Part shown: positions 47,601 to 60,487 of the stretch, one piece after another
Layout of the letters: each line of letters begins with the position of its first letter
How positions within the stretch are numbered: the stretch's first letter is position 1
Assembly (NCBI RefSeq): GCF_001949145.1
Contig: NW_019091398.1
Location: 1,250,082 to 1,314,081, forward strand
DNA length: 64,000 bases
Direction: 5' to 3'
Source of the DNA: Acanthaster planci
Lineage: Eukaryota > Echinodermata > Asteroidea > Valvatida > Acanthasteridae
Translations under genes and position numbers: made by a program
Notes under the pieces: model-generated
Database searches by the model: none
Seen by the model: only the letters and a program-made list of their open reading frames with translations
What the model was told of the DNA's origin: nothing

Positions 47601-50600
47601 CTATGATGAAATGCACAGCGAGAAGAACCGGAAATACTACGACGAATTGTGCAATAAATTCATCACGTAAGTCACCAGTGGATTTAGCCGTCTCACAGAA
47701 GTTATTTATTATTTATTGATTGGATAATTTCTCAGGCAAAATACATGTCACAGACAATAAAAATAAAAAATACTTTTCAGTCCAATTACAATCACATAAA
47801 AAATAAAAACCACAATACGAAATATCAAAGTGACAAACTACAAGAGGACAAGATACAAACGACTATCAAGTAAAAACACTAAAAAACAAACGAGCATAAA
47901 ATTGTACCATATGTAGGCCTGAAGGATTGCCTAAAATCCTGTATAATAACTTGTTGAGAGGCTCTCTAACTACAACAATAAAGTGTCACACAAAACGCGG
48001 AGACAGACAACGAGATAAAAAAGGCATAAACACACAAGACAAAGCAAACAAGTCACAACACATACCAACAAGAAAACAAACAAATGAAATGAAACACCAC
48101 AGCACCACAGCAGTATACCACAGTTGTAGAAATGGCCTCGTGAGATATAAAAACTGACACTTATCGACCTCCTTTGTGGTAAATTTTCTTCTCTTACAGG
48201 GATAAATTTAATGTGAACACAATGGAATCCAACATGGAGGCCATTACAGCCATCACAGCCCTACTACAGGGTCCGTTTGATGTTGGCAACGGACTCATTG
48301 GCAGAGAGGGCGTTGTTGAGGTCATGGTTGCCATGGCAGGAAGTTATGACGTCCTTCATCAGGTATGGCCCGTGGTTGAATCACATCTGGCTGCAAAACA
48401 TTTCCTTGAACAGAAACTGTTCTTACTTGAAGAATGATTGGAAGTTTGCTATTGAAGCATTGAAGAAATTGGCTCAGCAAAGCTGCTTTCTGATCCATTC
48501 TTTCTGTTAGTATTTTCAGCTATAAATGTTTGCTTAAAGGGACCATTTATTTTACTACAACCCTTCAAATATCTCCTTTATGTAGCAACCTTATTTCAAG
48601 GTTTGTTGTTGTTTTGCTATTTTTATCTGTATTTTGGATTCTTTTTTCTTTGTTTTTATGTTAATACATATTTTGTAGCAAAAGAGTTTTGCACATTTTC
48701 TAGCAAAACTGATATCATCCGAGGCAGTACACCTCAATATTGCATTTATTTGTTCAAAACTTCTCTGAAATTTTCAACTTTCCATTTCTTTTGGCAATTT
48801 ATTGTTGTGTAAGTATATAGCAATAAGTCAGTGAGCTGCAATTTCTCAGAAATGTTTTCAAAGAGTAAATTTGGGTTCAAAATTTGAAAATGAAATTATG
48901 TAAACTGAACAGTGTCTTACATTGCAATGAAAGCACCTTCACTTGAAAAGCGTGAACAGTGTGAAATGTTTTAAAAAGTGCATTATCAATGCACGTCACT
49001 TCAACAGGAATTCAGTTTTTATACATTGAAGAAAAGTATAAAGATGCATAATAAGAGAATGCAACAAAAATCCATTTCAGGGCTCCTTTTTACACACAAC
49101 ACTGTGTTTAAAAATCTACTTGGCTTTTCCTATAAAGAAGTAAATTTCTCACCTCATGAGTTCTTTGATTCAAAAATGTCTGTTTCACTTTCCAAAACTT
49201 CCAGAAAGTTGCCTTAGAAGCGATCATCCAGGCTGCCAACAAGAAGGATCGCTGCACTGGCATCCTGCAAACCGGTATCAACATCTTGAAAGAATGTTAC
49301 AAGTCCAGCAACGATAACATCAAAGTGAGAGCGCTAGTCGGTATGTGTAAGCTTGGGGTGGCGGGTGGGACCGACGCCAGCATTAAACTGTTTGCCGACG
49401 GGGCCACAGTGAAACTTGCCAAAGAGGTGAAAAGGTAAGCATGTTTGCACTTTTTCTGATGTAAAATTCAGACTCCTTAAGGGAGAACGAAAAATTAAAC
49501 AGATGTTCACTCAGGGTTGGTTTGAGGTTACACAGGATTTCATGGGGTACCTCAGGGTAAACCACAAAGTTTTCCCTTGCTGTGTACTTAGTTATCAATT
49601 GGTCACAGTTTCAAGACAGATCAAAGTACACGTATATTCTGTAGTGCTCTCGTACTTTTTCAAAAATTAATGCATTCCCCTTTTTTCTCCAAGGTTCTTT
49701 ACCTGGCCAGTTGAAAAACTTTGCTTCCAACATGACATGAAGGTGTGAGCATTTCCCCTCCCCTATTACAGATTCCTTCTTAACCCAGAGAAGATTCATG
49801 ACCTCCAGAAGTGGGCCGCAGAGGGCCTATCCTTCTTATCACTGGATGGAGATGTCAAGGAGGACATCGTCAATGACCCTAAGGCACTCAAGACGCTGAT
49901 TGAGTTAGCCAAGGTAACGTGGAAGGTCCATCTTATGTTGGTGGTTCCAGCTCTGTTCTAGATGATATCGATTAACATTAACCACTTCATGCCGGGGCAT
50001 TTTTCACTGCTGATGATGCTGGGCCGGCATGACTATCATTTTTTCTGTTTTCAAAATCCTTCAAAAAGTCATCATTCCATTTAACGGTCGTTTATAGCTG
50101 CATGAAGTAATCTTTAGGCACTACTCGAAGTTGACAGGTGACCTTCATTGATGCCCGAGTATTTCAGCCNNNNNNNNNNNNNNNNNNNNNNNNNNNNNNN
50201 NNNNNNNNNNNNNNNNNNNNNNNNNNNNNNNNNNNNNNNNNNNNNNNNNNNNNNNNNNNNNNNNNNNNNNNNNNNNNNNNNNNNNNNNNNNNNNNNNNNN
50301 NNNNNNNNNNNNNNNNNNNNNNNNAACCATACGTCTCCGATTCCGGAGTCCCCGGCAGGAAGTGGTTAACAGTAATTTGGACAGCAGGGGATGTGGATTG
50401 AACTTCTGTCTGGAACCATTCAAAGAGTATGGTGTTTGTTGAAGAGTTCACCACAAACAGTGCTGTCTTGATTGTGTTTCAGAGTGGCGATAAGACAGTG
50501 TTGTACAGTGTAGCCTCGGTCTTTGTCAATCTCAGCAATAGCTATGATGAAGAGAAACCAGACCCGGAGATGGTGAAGCTGGCTCAATTTGCCAAACAAC

Positions 50601-53600
50601 ACATCCCTGAGCCACACCCTAAGGTAAGCATGAGCCACAGCATAATTTAAGAATGAACCACACCCCAAGATAAGCATGAACAACACCCTAAGGCAGATAT
50701 GAGCCACACCCTAAGGTAAGCATGAAGCCACGCCCTAAGGTAGGCATGAACCACACCCTAATTCTAATATAAGCCATACCCTAAGGCAAGCATGAGCCAT
50801 ACCCTAAGGCAAGCGTCAGCCACACCATGAGGTAAGCATTAGCCACACCCTTAGGCAAACAGAATGTGCTCTATAAAATTGACTTTCATTTGAACATGTA
50901 CAATGGGCCTTTCCATGCTTTAGGACAGCAAGGAATACTTGCAGGAGAGAGTCAGGAAGCTACTGCGAGAAGGAGTGGTCACAGCTCTAGTCTTCCTAGC
51001 CAAGGCCGACAGCGAGAACTGCCGGGAGCAAGTGGCCAGGGTGTTCCTGACACTGACGGAGGGCAAGGACGACCGAGGCCTCATCGTACAGCAAGGCGGT
51101 GGCAAGGCTCTGATCCCTCTTGCCAATAACGGGACCATGGAAGGGAAGGTCAGAGCGGCTCAGGCTCTGGCTAGGATTGGGATCACCATGAATCCGGAAC
51201 TGGCATTTCCTGGACAGCGGGTGAGTCTCAACCTTCATCCTGGTGTCTATAAACTGGATATCAGTTGCCCACTGTTCCTGGCATTGTGTAACATGGTTGA
51301 GTGGTTCTTGTCGTCTTTGTCCATTTCCTGAAACTGGCTTGTCCACAAGGTACATGTTGTTTCTTTAGTATTGCATCCACTGTAGAAGATCTAGTATTTT
51401 TTAGGGGTTTCAAGTATGAGTTTGAACATTAACTTGTGTGAATTATGTAAGTGTTGTGGTGCCCCCTAGCATGGCACATGTTGATGTTTCCCTTGACTTT
51501 CCTCTTGCAGTGTGTTGTCAAACTTGTTTGTTGACAAACTTCAATTTCATTCCGTTAAATAAAGGTTCTGTTACCTTCCTAATACAACCTTTCTAAACAG
51601 TTTCAATTGTCATCAAATGTACTCCACAATTGAAAAAAGTGGTGTCTGGGAATTGGGCATGAATGAATTCAGCTGTGTGTTCCCGAACGTGGCTCACTTG
51701 AATAAATATAAGAAAATTCCGCATTAACACATGAGGATTTCGAAAAATTCTCACTTTCAAATAATTAGAACACTCCGCCCAACCTTTACTTGCATACCTA
51801 CAAGTCTGTTAACAAATATTTTCATACTTCTGTGCACCTTGAAAAGAGTTTATTTTGCACTTTGAAAAAACCCTGAAAATCAGGCCAAAATAGAATTTCA
51901 TTGGAACTCTGTAACAGGTGCATAAACTCAAGATTTGTGAATAGGAATGTAGAGAGCTGAATAAATTTTCAGTTATTGCAAAATATGAAGTCAAAATTTT
52001 GCTCTAGTTAGGCACTACAGAGAAAAATCAAAAGTGCACCACATAATGGGCTGCACCACATTTGGGTACATCAACAGTACAATTTTCGGGTGAGTCAAAT
52101 TCCAATTAAGTGTGGTAAATGGCAAAATAAGATAGTTTAGACATTTCAATTTGTTACAGACGATCTTTTTACTGTCATGAAAGTTGAGGGCTTAGTGATT
52201 TTTAGAAAATTTTTTGTGATCACAGTGTCTCGAAATTGTCCGTCCACTGGTCAGCCTCCTCCATGTCGACAGGACAGGTTTGCAGAACTTTGAGGCATTA
52301 ATGGCCTTGACGAACCTAGCTGGGATCAGCGACTCACTGCGGTAAGCCAAGCTAGGACCCAGTCTCGCTCAACCTCATTAAAGGTTAGGGGTGAAGTAAA
52401 GCAGTGTCAGGCTTTTTATTGGCAAAGGTTTCTCTAAATGAATGTTTTAGCTTAGCCAGTATTCTGCATTTTGCTGTCCTTGAAAAGTGTTGTGGATTAT
52501 GAAATAGCACCAGTAATGGGTACTTTTATTTTTCCTTTTTTTTATACAGGAACCGAATTTTGAAAGAAAAGGGTTTCTCCCAGATTGAGAATTACATGTT
52601 TGAGGACCATGACATGATCAAGAGAGCTGCCACAGAGTGCATGTGCAACCTGGTTTCCAGCGAAGAGGTATAGAAACTGAAGACACTCAAAGTGTACACC
52701 TGCGACATTAATGTTGCAAACCCAGTACTCGTGCACTGTGGGACAGATTATACCAGGAGGATGAGGAAAAGAATTCAAGCAATATTCGTCACCTTAATAA
52801 GCAACCAGCACAGCTCTTCAGTTTAAGATTGTTTAGCATGTCCTGTAGAATCAATTGAATCTGGTAGAATCTTCCAACCACAGGTGGCTCAGAAGTTTCT
52901 GGGAGACAATGATCGTGTCAAGCTCCTTGTCTTGTACTGCGGCGAGGAGGATGAGGCTTTAGTCAAGGCGGCAGCAGGAGCACTGGCCAGCATAGCTCAC
53001 CTCCAGGAAGTCTGTGACAAGGTTTTGAAGGTGAACATCAAGCTGGGGATAATTAGAAATTCTGTGGGGCCAGGAAAAAGGCATGATCTCACATTGATGC
53101 TGGCGTTCACAATGTCAACACAGAGATTTTCTTACACTGCCCTTGGTCCAGCAATCTGTTTGGGGCTGGGTGGCTTAAAGAAAGTAAAAGGTTGACAAAT
53201 GACTGTCAAACGTTTGTCTAATCTGTCAAAAGCTTTGTGGCCATCAGACCAGCGTTTGTTTCCAATTTCTCCTGACAATTAAGAATGTTTTGCTCCGTGT
53301 TGGCTGAGATGCTAGTACCCATTCGTAATCACGAGGGTGGAGAGAGGCAGTAGGGGCAAATTGACTTGCCTAAGGCCTCAACATTTGGCCACCTGCTAGA
53401 TTCAAACCCCAGAGCTTCTGATCAGGAGTCTTGAACCCTTACCCCAAAGGAACACGAAAAAGTATTGAAATTGAAAGATTGATGACTATTAGAGATATTA
53501 TTAATTTGATTTAGGAATTATTATCATTGTAGACTGTGATTGCCGTTTATGTCACTTTAATGCAATTTTGTTTCGTTATTAAGTGTGATTGTAATATTGA

Positions 53601-53962
53601 TGAATGCAATATTAACAAACTGTTTGCAACTAGCCAAGGGAAAGTAAATTTCCATGTGAATTTTCGCATGGACAGTAATAAATTTGAATCTTGAATCTTG
53701 ATTTCAGGTGAAGGCGTGGCTGGAAATTATGCAGGGTCTGTGCGCCAGCGAGAACATCGACATCCGAATGCGAGGTGTGCACGTTGTCATGAGTCTGATT
53801 GAGAGCAGCAAGGAAAACGCCACCACCGTCGTCGAAACAAACCTGTTGGAAATCATGATGGCCTTTGCCAAGGACGAGACGCCCGCTATGAAAGGGGTGC
53901 GGTCCAGAGCAGAGAGTGCCCTCCAGCAGGCTACGGAATGGGGTCTGATCAAGCCTACGTAG
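41686..53962 (+). CDS. UNC45: UNC45 myosin co-chaperone (TPR + UCS domains), 18 exons, complete
   Basis: Hsp90 co-chaperone that folds and assembles myosin heads. Exons: 41686-41727, 42503-42704, 43375-43550, 43930-44013, 44687-44854, 45138-45248, 46353-46410, 46558-46719, 47498-47666, 48200-48362, 49205-49434, 49772-49913, 50483-50623, 50924-51220, 52226-52341, 52550-52667, 52884-53030, 53708-53962. All phases agree, giving 926 residues (human UNC45B 931). TPR region, residues ~15-140: [54 protein letters not shown]. Central domain: [35 protein letters not shown] domain: [66 protein letters not shown]; end WGLIKPT. The N-terminus is short (two possible ATGs, 41686 and 41695). Intron 12 contains an assembly gap and MITE, intron 13 a minisatellite. 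One gene here corresponds to two (A and B) in vertebrates. Confidence 0.96.
47327..47413. repeat. Dispersed repeat B, copy 2
   Basis: Matches 22727-22814 over ~87 bp in the same orientation and includes a hairpin CGGTCTTAA / TTAAGACCG with an 8-base loop. It lies in UNC45 intron 8. The bases to the left (about 46830-47320) may belong to the same transposon, but no second end was found. Confidence 0.8.
49977..50371. mobile_element. TTAA-bounded MITE-like element in UNC45 intron 12 (holds an assembly gap)
   Basis: The left end TTAACCACTTCATGCCGGGG and the right end CCCCGGCAGGAAGTGGTTAA are inverted copies of each other. Both finish in TTAA, the target duplicated by piggyBac-type transposases. 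Half of the interior is the N run at 50170-50324. Related left-end-like words occur at 25912 (TTAACCACTTGACGCCGG) and 29206 without a matching right end. Confidence 0.75.
50170..50324. other. Assembly gap (155 N)
   Basis: N run inside UNC45 intron 12 and inside the TTAA-bounded element. It does not interrupt any exon I assigned; exons 12 and 13 join in phase across it. Confidence 0.97.
50612..50870. repeat. ~24-bp minisatellite resembling the UNC45 exon-13 splice donor
   Basis: From the last bases of exon 13 (CCACACCCTAAG|GTAAGCATGA) onward, the intron repeats the same motif about ten times at ~23-25-bp spacing. CCACACCCTAAGGTAAGCAT or slight variants recur, with junction-like positions after 50669, 50692, 50715, 50739 and further on to ~50833. 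Several copies keep an intact AAG|GTAAGC donor; others carry GTAGGC, GCAAGC or ATAAGC. Confidence 0.9.
53320..53707. repeat. SINE/retroposon-like remnant before UNC45 exon 18
   Basis: At 53396-53450 GATTCAAACCCC followed by CTTCTGATCAGGAGTC looks like the reverse complement of a tRNA-like B-box and anticodon region, common in invertebrate SINEs. At 53682-53702 AATAAATTTGAATCTTGAATC is the kind of short-repeat tail seen at retroposon 3' ends. That tail runs directly into the exon-18 acceptor. Whether these are one element is unclear. Confidence 0.4.
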
Positions 53963-56105
53963 TGATGGAAATAAGTCGTGGTTGGAATAATACGGAAAAA
54001 GAAATGCAACTCAGTTTTTTCTGGACTCGAAACCTGACAGATTTCAGGGGACTATGAGGGATGGGAAATAGTGTCATATGATGGTACAACACAACGCCGC
54101 TATAACAAACATGATAGATTTCACACTACATGTTCGGTGGAAGTTAATGTAGCGTTTCAGTCACCTGTACTCATTCCAGACTCTCACCCATTCAACTGTG
54201 AGATGGCATGCTTGACAAATGTTTCTTCATAAGGATTTTGGTTCAACACCTCAAACTTACACCCAAAGTATCAAGTTAAAAACAAACAATATTGACATTT
54301 GTGTATTTTGTTCAGTACAGTGTATAAGTTGAGTTCCTTTCATATTTTACCATTTGAATGGTTCTCACTGGAAACTAAGCCGTGAAATGAAATCAGGTTT
54401 CCCATTACAGTTTCCCTTGAGTCATCTAAAATTGCATGTGAGGTCATGTTGGCATTACTTGGCTGTGGCCAGAAATTGTGCACTAGTCTAGGGTGTAGTC
54501 GCAGCCAGTTCCCATAGAGTAGTGTGTAATGTTGAAGTCGCAGCCAAGTGATTCTGACACAGCATGACATTGCAATGTGGATACACTGATTAGTACTGTT
54601 ATAGATAAAGCCGGGAACCATTCTATAGCTCTGGATCGGAATAGCCTCTTGAAATGTCAGCCAAGTTTGGTAAAACAATTGAAACTTTCTGCAAATTAAA
54701 GCACGAAAGGTAATCTGTCTCACTGCTGTTCTCATTAATGTTTCAGATGTGAACATTTCTGCTTTTATACTGAGTGCAAGGAGCAAGATTTGGGCATCAA
54801 AGATGCCCACATTGCATGTATGATGTGTACTTGATGTACACGTTACACTTCATGGCTGCATGACAGGCACACACATGTACACCCACCCTTACAGACATAT
54901 GTATACTTGTGGGGTATTTGCCTTGTTCTCGTGTACAAAACCCCCACATAACACAGAAAAAATTTCAAATCACTGCCATTTCAACCAAATTCAGTTTCCT
55001 GGGTTGAAATTTCGACCGCATGTTTCTTATTTAAAACACTTCAATTTGCGACGGATGAATGGCACTTGAAAATTCCTCCTTTTTGAGTAAATTTGAAATG
55101 TCTATTTTGTGAAATTCTTGTGGGGTACCACTTTTGTACCCCACAAGGATCAAAACTGGCCTTGTGGGTACCTTTCATTGTTCCGGCACCCCACAAGGCA
55201 CCATGTACAAGCGCACGTTAAAGTCACGCTAGCTGCACGTTGGCTGTTCCTTCTTGACTAAGTTTTCTTTATTTTCTGTGGTCAGTCTTGTGTTTCTTTC
55301 GTGTGTGATCTTTTAATGTGAGGTACGCGTAACTTGCAAGGAGAATGCAGGAGTCAATGGGGGATATTCGGAGTACCAAGTTCGGAATAGCGGTGTTATG
55401 CTGTCAACTAGTGTGTGAATACAAACTTTGAATGAGATGATAATTCAACTAATAAACCCACATCATTTTGGTCGACTGTCCCATTTATTTCCATGTCATA
55501 CATGTAGTGTTCCATATATAGTCGCCATAGTTTGAGCTTAAACTGGGATATTGGGAATATTTTGCTATCATGTTTGGTTGCACGCATTTGGTTACGTACA
55601 TGTAGGCATGTACTTCATCGTTATGCTTCAAATTTGTAATCCCAACGCGCAGATGTGAAATAGCTGCATTTCTCAGAATATTTCAACTTGGTTTAATTCA
55701 GTGAAATTCTTTCTGTGTTGAAGATTGCAAAGGTGTTGGGTACACTTTCCGGGGGTTGGCATTTGTTTGTTAATCTGAAGTGACTTCTCTTTTGGTCACT
55801 CTCACAAAGTGCAGTGCACATGAAGCTCTCAAATATGTCCACCAAACATAGAGCCAAGTCACTAATTACCTGTTTCCTGGATTTTTTGGTATTGTTTTGG
55901 TAGAGTTATTGTGTAGGACACTTTCTGTTTTTTTGTGTTAATCCCTTAGCTTATTTATTTTCATTTATTAAAATAAATGGAGTTTTATTGATGTTTGTAC
56001 AAGGCACATATTTTACATTATGGCCTGACAAAATTGTGTAAAACATTTTAGTATATTCGCCGTGATTGCAAAGCTATGCAAGTGAAATGTTTTCATTGAA
56101 AGCAA
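53963..56105. other. Probable long 3' UTR and downstream flank of UNC45
   Basis: No further exon is seen. Candidate poly(A) signals are AATAAA at 55451-55456 and within ATTAAAATAAATGG near 55970. A minus-strand open frame at 54340-54810 has no ATG start and no family marks. Confidence 0.35.
55118..55147. repeat. Perfect 12-bp inverted repeat with 7-base loop
   Basis: CTTGTGGGGTAC and GTACCCCACAAG flank CACTTTT. Similar words (CTTGTGGGTACC, CACCCCACAAGG) follow within 60 bp. Confidence 0.85.
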
Positions 56106-57924
56106 TTAAAATATGAATTTTGGGGAGTCTTTGAATTTGATTGTGAGGTTGTGTATTTGCGCCTTCCATTGAGCTCGAGAATTCCGAGCGAAACAGTGTG
56201 GGTGTTTCAACGCTTCACCGAATGAGTTTCCGTCAGGGATGCGGGGATTATTTTGTGTCAACCAAGAATGACGCTCCATAAACAATTGTGGGGAAATCAT
56301 CTCCCGTAAATGGATAGGTGTCTCGCCTGAGAATTCTAGGAGCTCGGTATTACAGAGCTTGTTTATCGACACCACTACAACCTGGAGATTCAACTGCCCA
56401 GGGCAAACGGACACGTTAAAGGCAGTAATCGCGTCATTTCCACGGACAGCCAATCCTATAGCAAACAGTTTGATGGAAAATGTGGGGAACTGCTCATCTC
56501 ATTCTCTGAGAAGGTAAATAGAAGCCGTACGTGTAAAAGTGAAAGATAATTTGGGAAGTGTTGAAATTCACTCTGCAGAAACGAAAATACCAAACGGCCA
56601 AAGCTGTCAACTAATTCAAAGGTAGTTACATTTATAGTCCAAGCGAAGATGTGAAGTAAACGAAAGTTTCAAGTGAACTACTTAAAAGGATAGAGTTGCA
56701 GGAAAAGGAGTTGCATTTTGTCTTTTAATTTCTTGACGAATGTTTTTTGTGGGGAGGGGGGTGACTTTGGAAGTCGATGTATGGGGATTTAAGTGAATTT
56801 ATTCCTCTGCTCGAAAGTTCGAACGTATCGTGGATGTTTATGTTACCAAAAAAAATGGTGGATGACAAACTCAGCTTTAGCAAAGAATGTTGAACCAACT
56901 TACATACAATTATTTCTATACTTTAATTAAGAACAAGACGGACGCGCTGGGAGGTCTCCAACATCAGCGTCCAAGCATATCATGCTTGAAACAACCACGG
57001 CAGTGCTGTATGTGCGTTTGCAGGCGGGCATATGATGCACATGACCGCCAACACTCTGGTCAATGCACTTCCGCATGTCTTACTAATTACCCCACCCGTC
57101 CATTTCTCCCAACAGTTCGTATTTCCAATCGTCCATCTTCTTTTTGTACAGCTGGTTTTTTCCAAAGGGCGACCTTGGGCAGAGTCCAACGCCTACCCCA
57201 GGGAGAACATACACTCTAACCTGTAGGCTCAGGAAACAACATGTTCTCGTCGCCATAAATTTTTGCTGTCAGCACTGCTGCCACTCCAATTACTCTTCCA
57301 ATTTTTGGCAGTGGCGAGAATTTACGAGATAATCCCGCACACCACGGGGAACACAGAATGAAATGAGAAAATCATGACGCTCTGCGAAAAAACACCCCCC
57401 CCCGTCCATCGTCAGATTTGCTCCATCATCCCGTTGCCATGGTTACCCCCATCCGGAAGAGAGAAAAACAAAGATGTTGACCCGACCAACTAACGGAGAC
57501 AGAGAAGAAATGCTCTGAGTGGTGAATAGGTCCATCTTCCGATGTTGATCTAATTACTTCCCGCATACAGTGTGATCGATTGGGGAAACCTATGATGTTT
57601 GCGATGGGGTAAATGGGCATGAGACTCGAGATCAAAAGAAAACGGAGCGATAGCTCAAAGCCGCTGCCTTTGCAGACTGTGCAGGCCCAGTCTATATAAT
57701 CAGGCCTTCCATACACCAGAGGAATTCAACTCACAGAGGTTTGAAATTTTGTGAACTGCTTACATCTCTTCAGCAAAAGTCATCGACCCCAAGGTGTTAC
57801 AAATTCCCTTGATCAACATTGTCTGCCCTTAATACTGGGAGTTTTTCAGTGTGTCACATTGTCACTTTTGGGACTTCGCTGGACAAATTGAAGTGGCGGA
57901 AATTGGCATATGCCACACACTCAA
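56106..57924. other. Gene-free stretch with unassigned open frames
   Basis: A minus-strand frame at 56106-56453 (115 codons) starts from an ATG and is unusually long for the area, but shows no domain, splice support or homology I know. Frames at 56887-57332 and 57426-57716 are likewise unsupported. Confidence 0.25.
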
Positions 57925-58067
57925 ATACGGGCGATTCACAATAGTGCGCCTCCAAGAGTTTGCCCAATCACGAAATTTGTCGACCCTTTCCATCGATAAA
58001 TTTTGGGCATTGTGATTGGCCAACGCATGCAAACTCTTGGAGGCGTTCTATTGTGAAACGCCCGTAT
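57925..58067. mobile_element. MITE family A, copy 3 (best preserved ends)
   Basis: A 143-bp palindrome beginning ATACGGGCGATTCACAATAG, then TGCGCCTCCAAGAGTTTG, and ending CAAACTCTTGGAGGCG, then CTATTGTGAAACGCCCGTAT. An internal pair CCAATCACGAAATTT / AAATTTTGGGCATTGTGATTGG supports the fold. TA at both outer ends suggests a TA target duplication. Confidence 0.85.
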
Positions 58068-58739
58068 TCGATAAAGAAAAAAAACTTGACAATTTTCTAT
58101 TATCTGCATACATTTCGGCATCCGAGGAAACACTCTCACCATGCCACTGAACAAAAGATATATTCCACGTTTGCACATACACGCTCAACCCTTATGCACA
58201 GCCATCCTGCGGTGGATACCAGGTGTTCATAGATATGAATATAAATGAATATATTATATCTACTCATTAGGCCTAATTAAACTATTAGACAAAGAAAAAA
58301 AAAGACAATTCAAAAGCACTGGTTGTTACAAAATACTTGTGAGCTAGAAAATGTGATCATTGACAAGTGTCCTGGATACTCCACCACGGAGGGTGAGGAC
58401 AACTTAAACCCCCATCACATTCAAACACGATCTTACTACGTCCTCAAAAAGAAATAGGGAGAGCATGACAAATCATGGTGAGATCTTGTACATCGTAAGA
58501 ACTCAGTGGGAACTGATAAGAACGTGGTAGGGTCTTCATGGACGGGAGGTCGTGCCTACGTTTTGAGCATGTTCAAATTTTACGTAGCGGGGTCGTAAGT
58601 GGCTTAAATTTGCAATGACAGCAACCTAGCACAGACGTCATACGCGTCAACAATGGCTGGGGATTACTTAGGCCAATATAGGGCGTATGTCACAAGTCCT
58701 GGAAAAAATAATGTGCGTACGTGCACAGGGTTACACTCA

Positions 58740-59730
58740 TTGATCTCCATTAGAAAGACTGGATAGGATATCGCGTCCAAAACGTGTCCCGCGTGTGCAT
58801 ATTTTCAGGAGGGTAAATAACAAGCGTAGCGGATTTTGCGTGCACTTTCAAACGGAGATTTCAAAACTGCTGGGAAGTTGAGGTTATTGTACTTCAGTCG
58901 TCAGATTACGAAGAAAAAAAAACCGGAATTCTGCCCTTGGAATGGATGGATTTGGAAAGAATAACGGTTGAGGTGTGTGCAGCAGAGAATTGCCAGAGAT
59001 CGAAGGTAAAATAAAGTTTGGAAGAAGGGGCAGCTTTTGACATGTGAGTCGCACATTCAGAAGGTTTCTGCACGCCTTGTGCTATAATGCTTGGGACCGT
59101 CTGAAATATCATTTATCGGCAAAAGTGTTTTTAAAAACTGAATGATTAATTTGTCGTTTATTTTCCCCAGATTTCACTGGAAAAATCTCGAAGAAAGCCA
59201 TGATTTGTGTATGTGAGATCTGCAGACGCATTGAACCCAAATCGTCTGACAGACGATGTGATATGAGTGACGGAATATCCATCTTTAGGGCAGAGATGAA
59301 ACTAGAGCGAGAGACAGAGAGCTGACGTTTTTCGTCGAGTGAAGCAACAAACAAGGAAATTTTATCAACGCAAGGAAAGAAACTTTGTCTAAATTACAAA
59401 AAAGATTCGTTTTCAGTTTACACTGACCTTTTTCCTTTCAGAAAGTCGTTAAATGTAAATCTTTAGTCAAGCTTGTAACTCAATTTTTTTACTTGATTTA
59501 TAAGTGTCTGTGGTGAAAGTGGCACGAACTTAATTAGTTTGGCTCGCCGTCAAAGTTCTGCTCATTTGGGCTCACAGGAAAGATCCTCACACTTATCAGT
59601 TTTCAATAAATTTACTCAGTATATGAATGAATTTCAGTACAGTGTTTCCCTTGAGTTTTTAATAAAATTAAGGCTTTTTTCATATACTTGATGAAGTTTT
59701 TCAGTGTTGACTCATTGATACAAGACCGAA
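58740..59730 (-). repeat. Left arm of a large diverged inverted duplication
   Basis: The minus strand of this segment aligns, with many substitutions and small indels, to the plus strand of 60705-61600 along its whole length. Shared words include AACGTCAGCTCTC, CAATGCGTCTGCAGAT, ACAAATCATGGCTTTCT, CTGCTGCACACACCT and ACAAAGTTTCTTTC. Open frames are not shared between the arms, so it is probably not protein-coding. Confidence 0.75.
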
Positions 59731-60487
59731 AAACACTTGGACAGCTTGGACATTATTAATTATTATCACTTTTGAGTAGGTTATTTAATAAGAAAATGGT
59801 CTGTTAAGTCGAGAAATTGTACTCTTGCATTAGAAATTTTCTCTCCATAATCAATTTTGACCAAATGCCCACTATACAACATCACATTACCCTCCTGAAA
59901 CGCAACGCGCCGCCATTGTACGGCCGCACATTTTGTACGCACACACTGGGCGATGACCTATTCAGTCTTTACAATGGAGATCAATGGTTGCACTACTCCA
60001 AGTACGCGCCCATAGAAAACAGTGCAAAATCAAACCGAAATAGCGCCGCGTTTTTCACTGGAAATTCAAGACTATGGCCAGAGGATCGTTTCATTTTTCT
60101 GAGGGTTAGCCACGTGAATTTTTTTTATTCACCTTTCCCCAAAGATACCCCCAAAGAGTAGTAAAACTCTGCACTCAGCTCTGAATGTAGCCGCCCGCCT
60201 CTATCCAAAATAGGTCCACAATTTGGGGCTTTTTGTGAAAGAAATACCCCGAAGTGGAAACGATCAGTCCCAAATTCGGGATTTATAGAAATGTTTCTAT
60301 GATCCCTTCTGATTATGGCATGTCTTATTGTAAAAGCCCCCTCGGGATCATAAAATATTAATGAGCTCTCGCCCAGGAATGCAACAATTTTGTGGAATGC
60401 ACCCACGGGGCCTACAAGATTTGATCATGAAAAATGAAAATTGAACTTAACTCTGTCTCTAAGGGCGCCCCCTATTACTACCAGTAA

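Noticed and set aside
54340-54810. Minus-strand open frame of 156 codons opposite the UNC45 3' flank
   Set aside because: No ATG at its start, no splice signals that fit, no recognisable domain. Probably chance.
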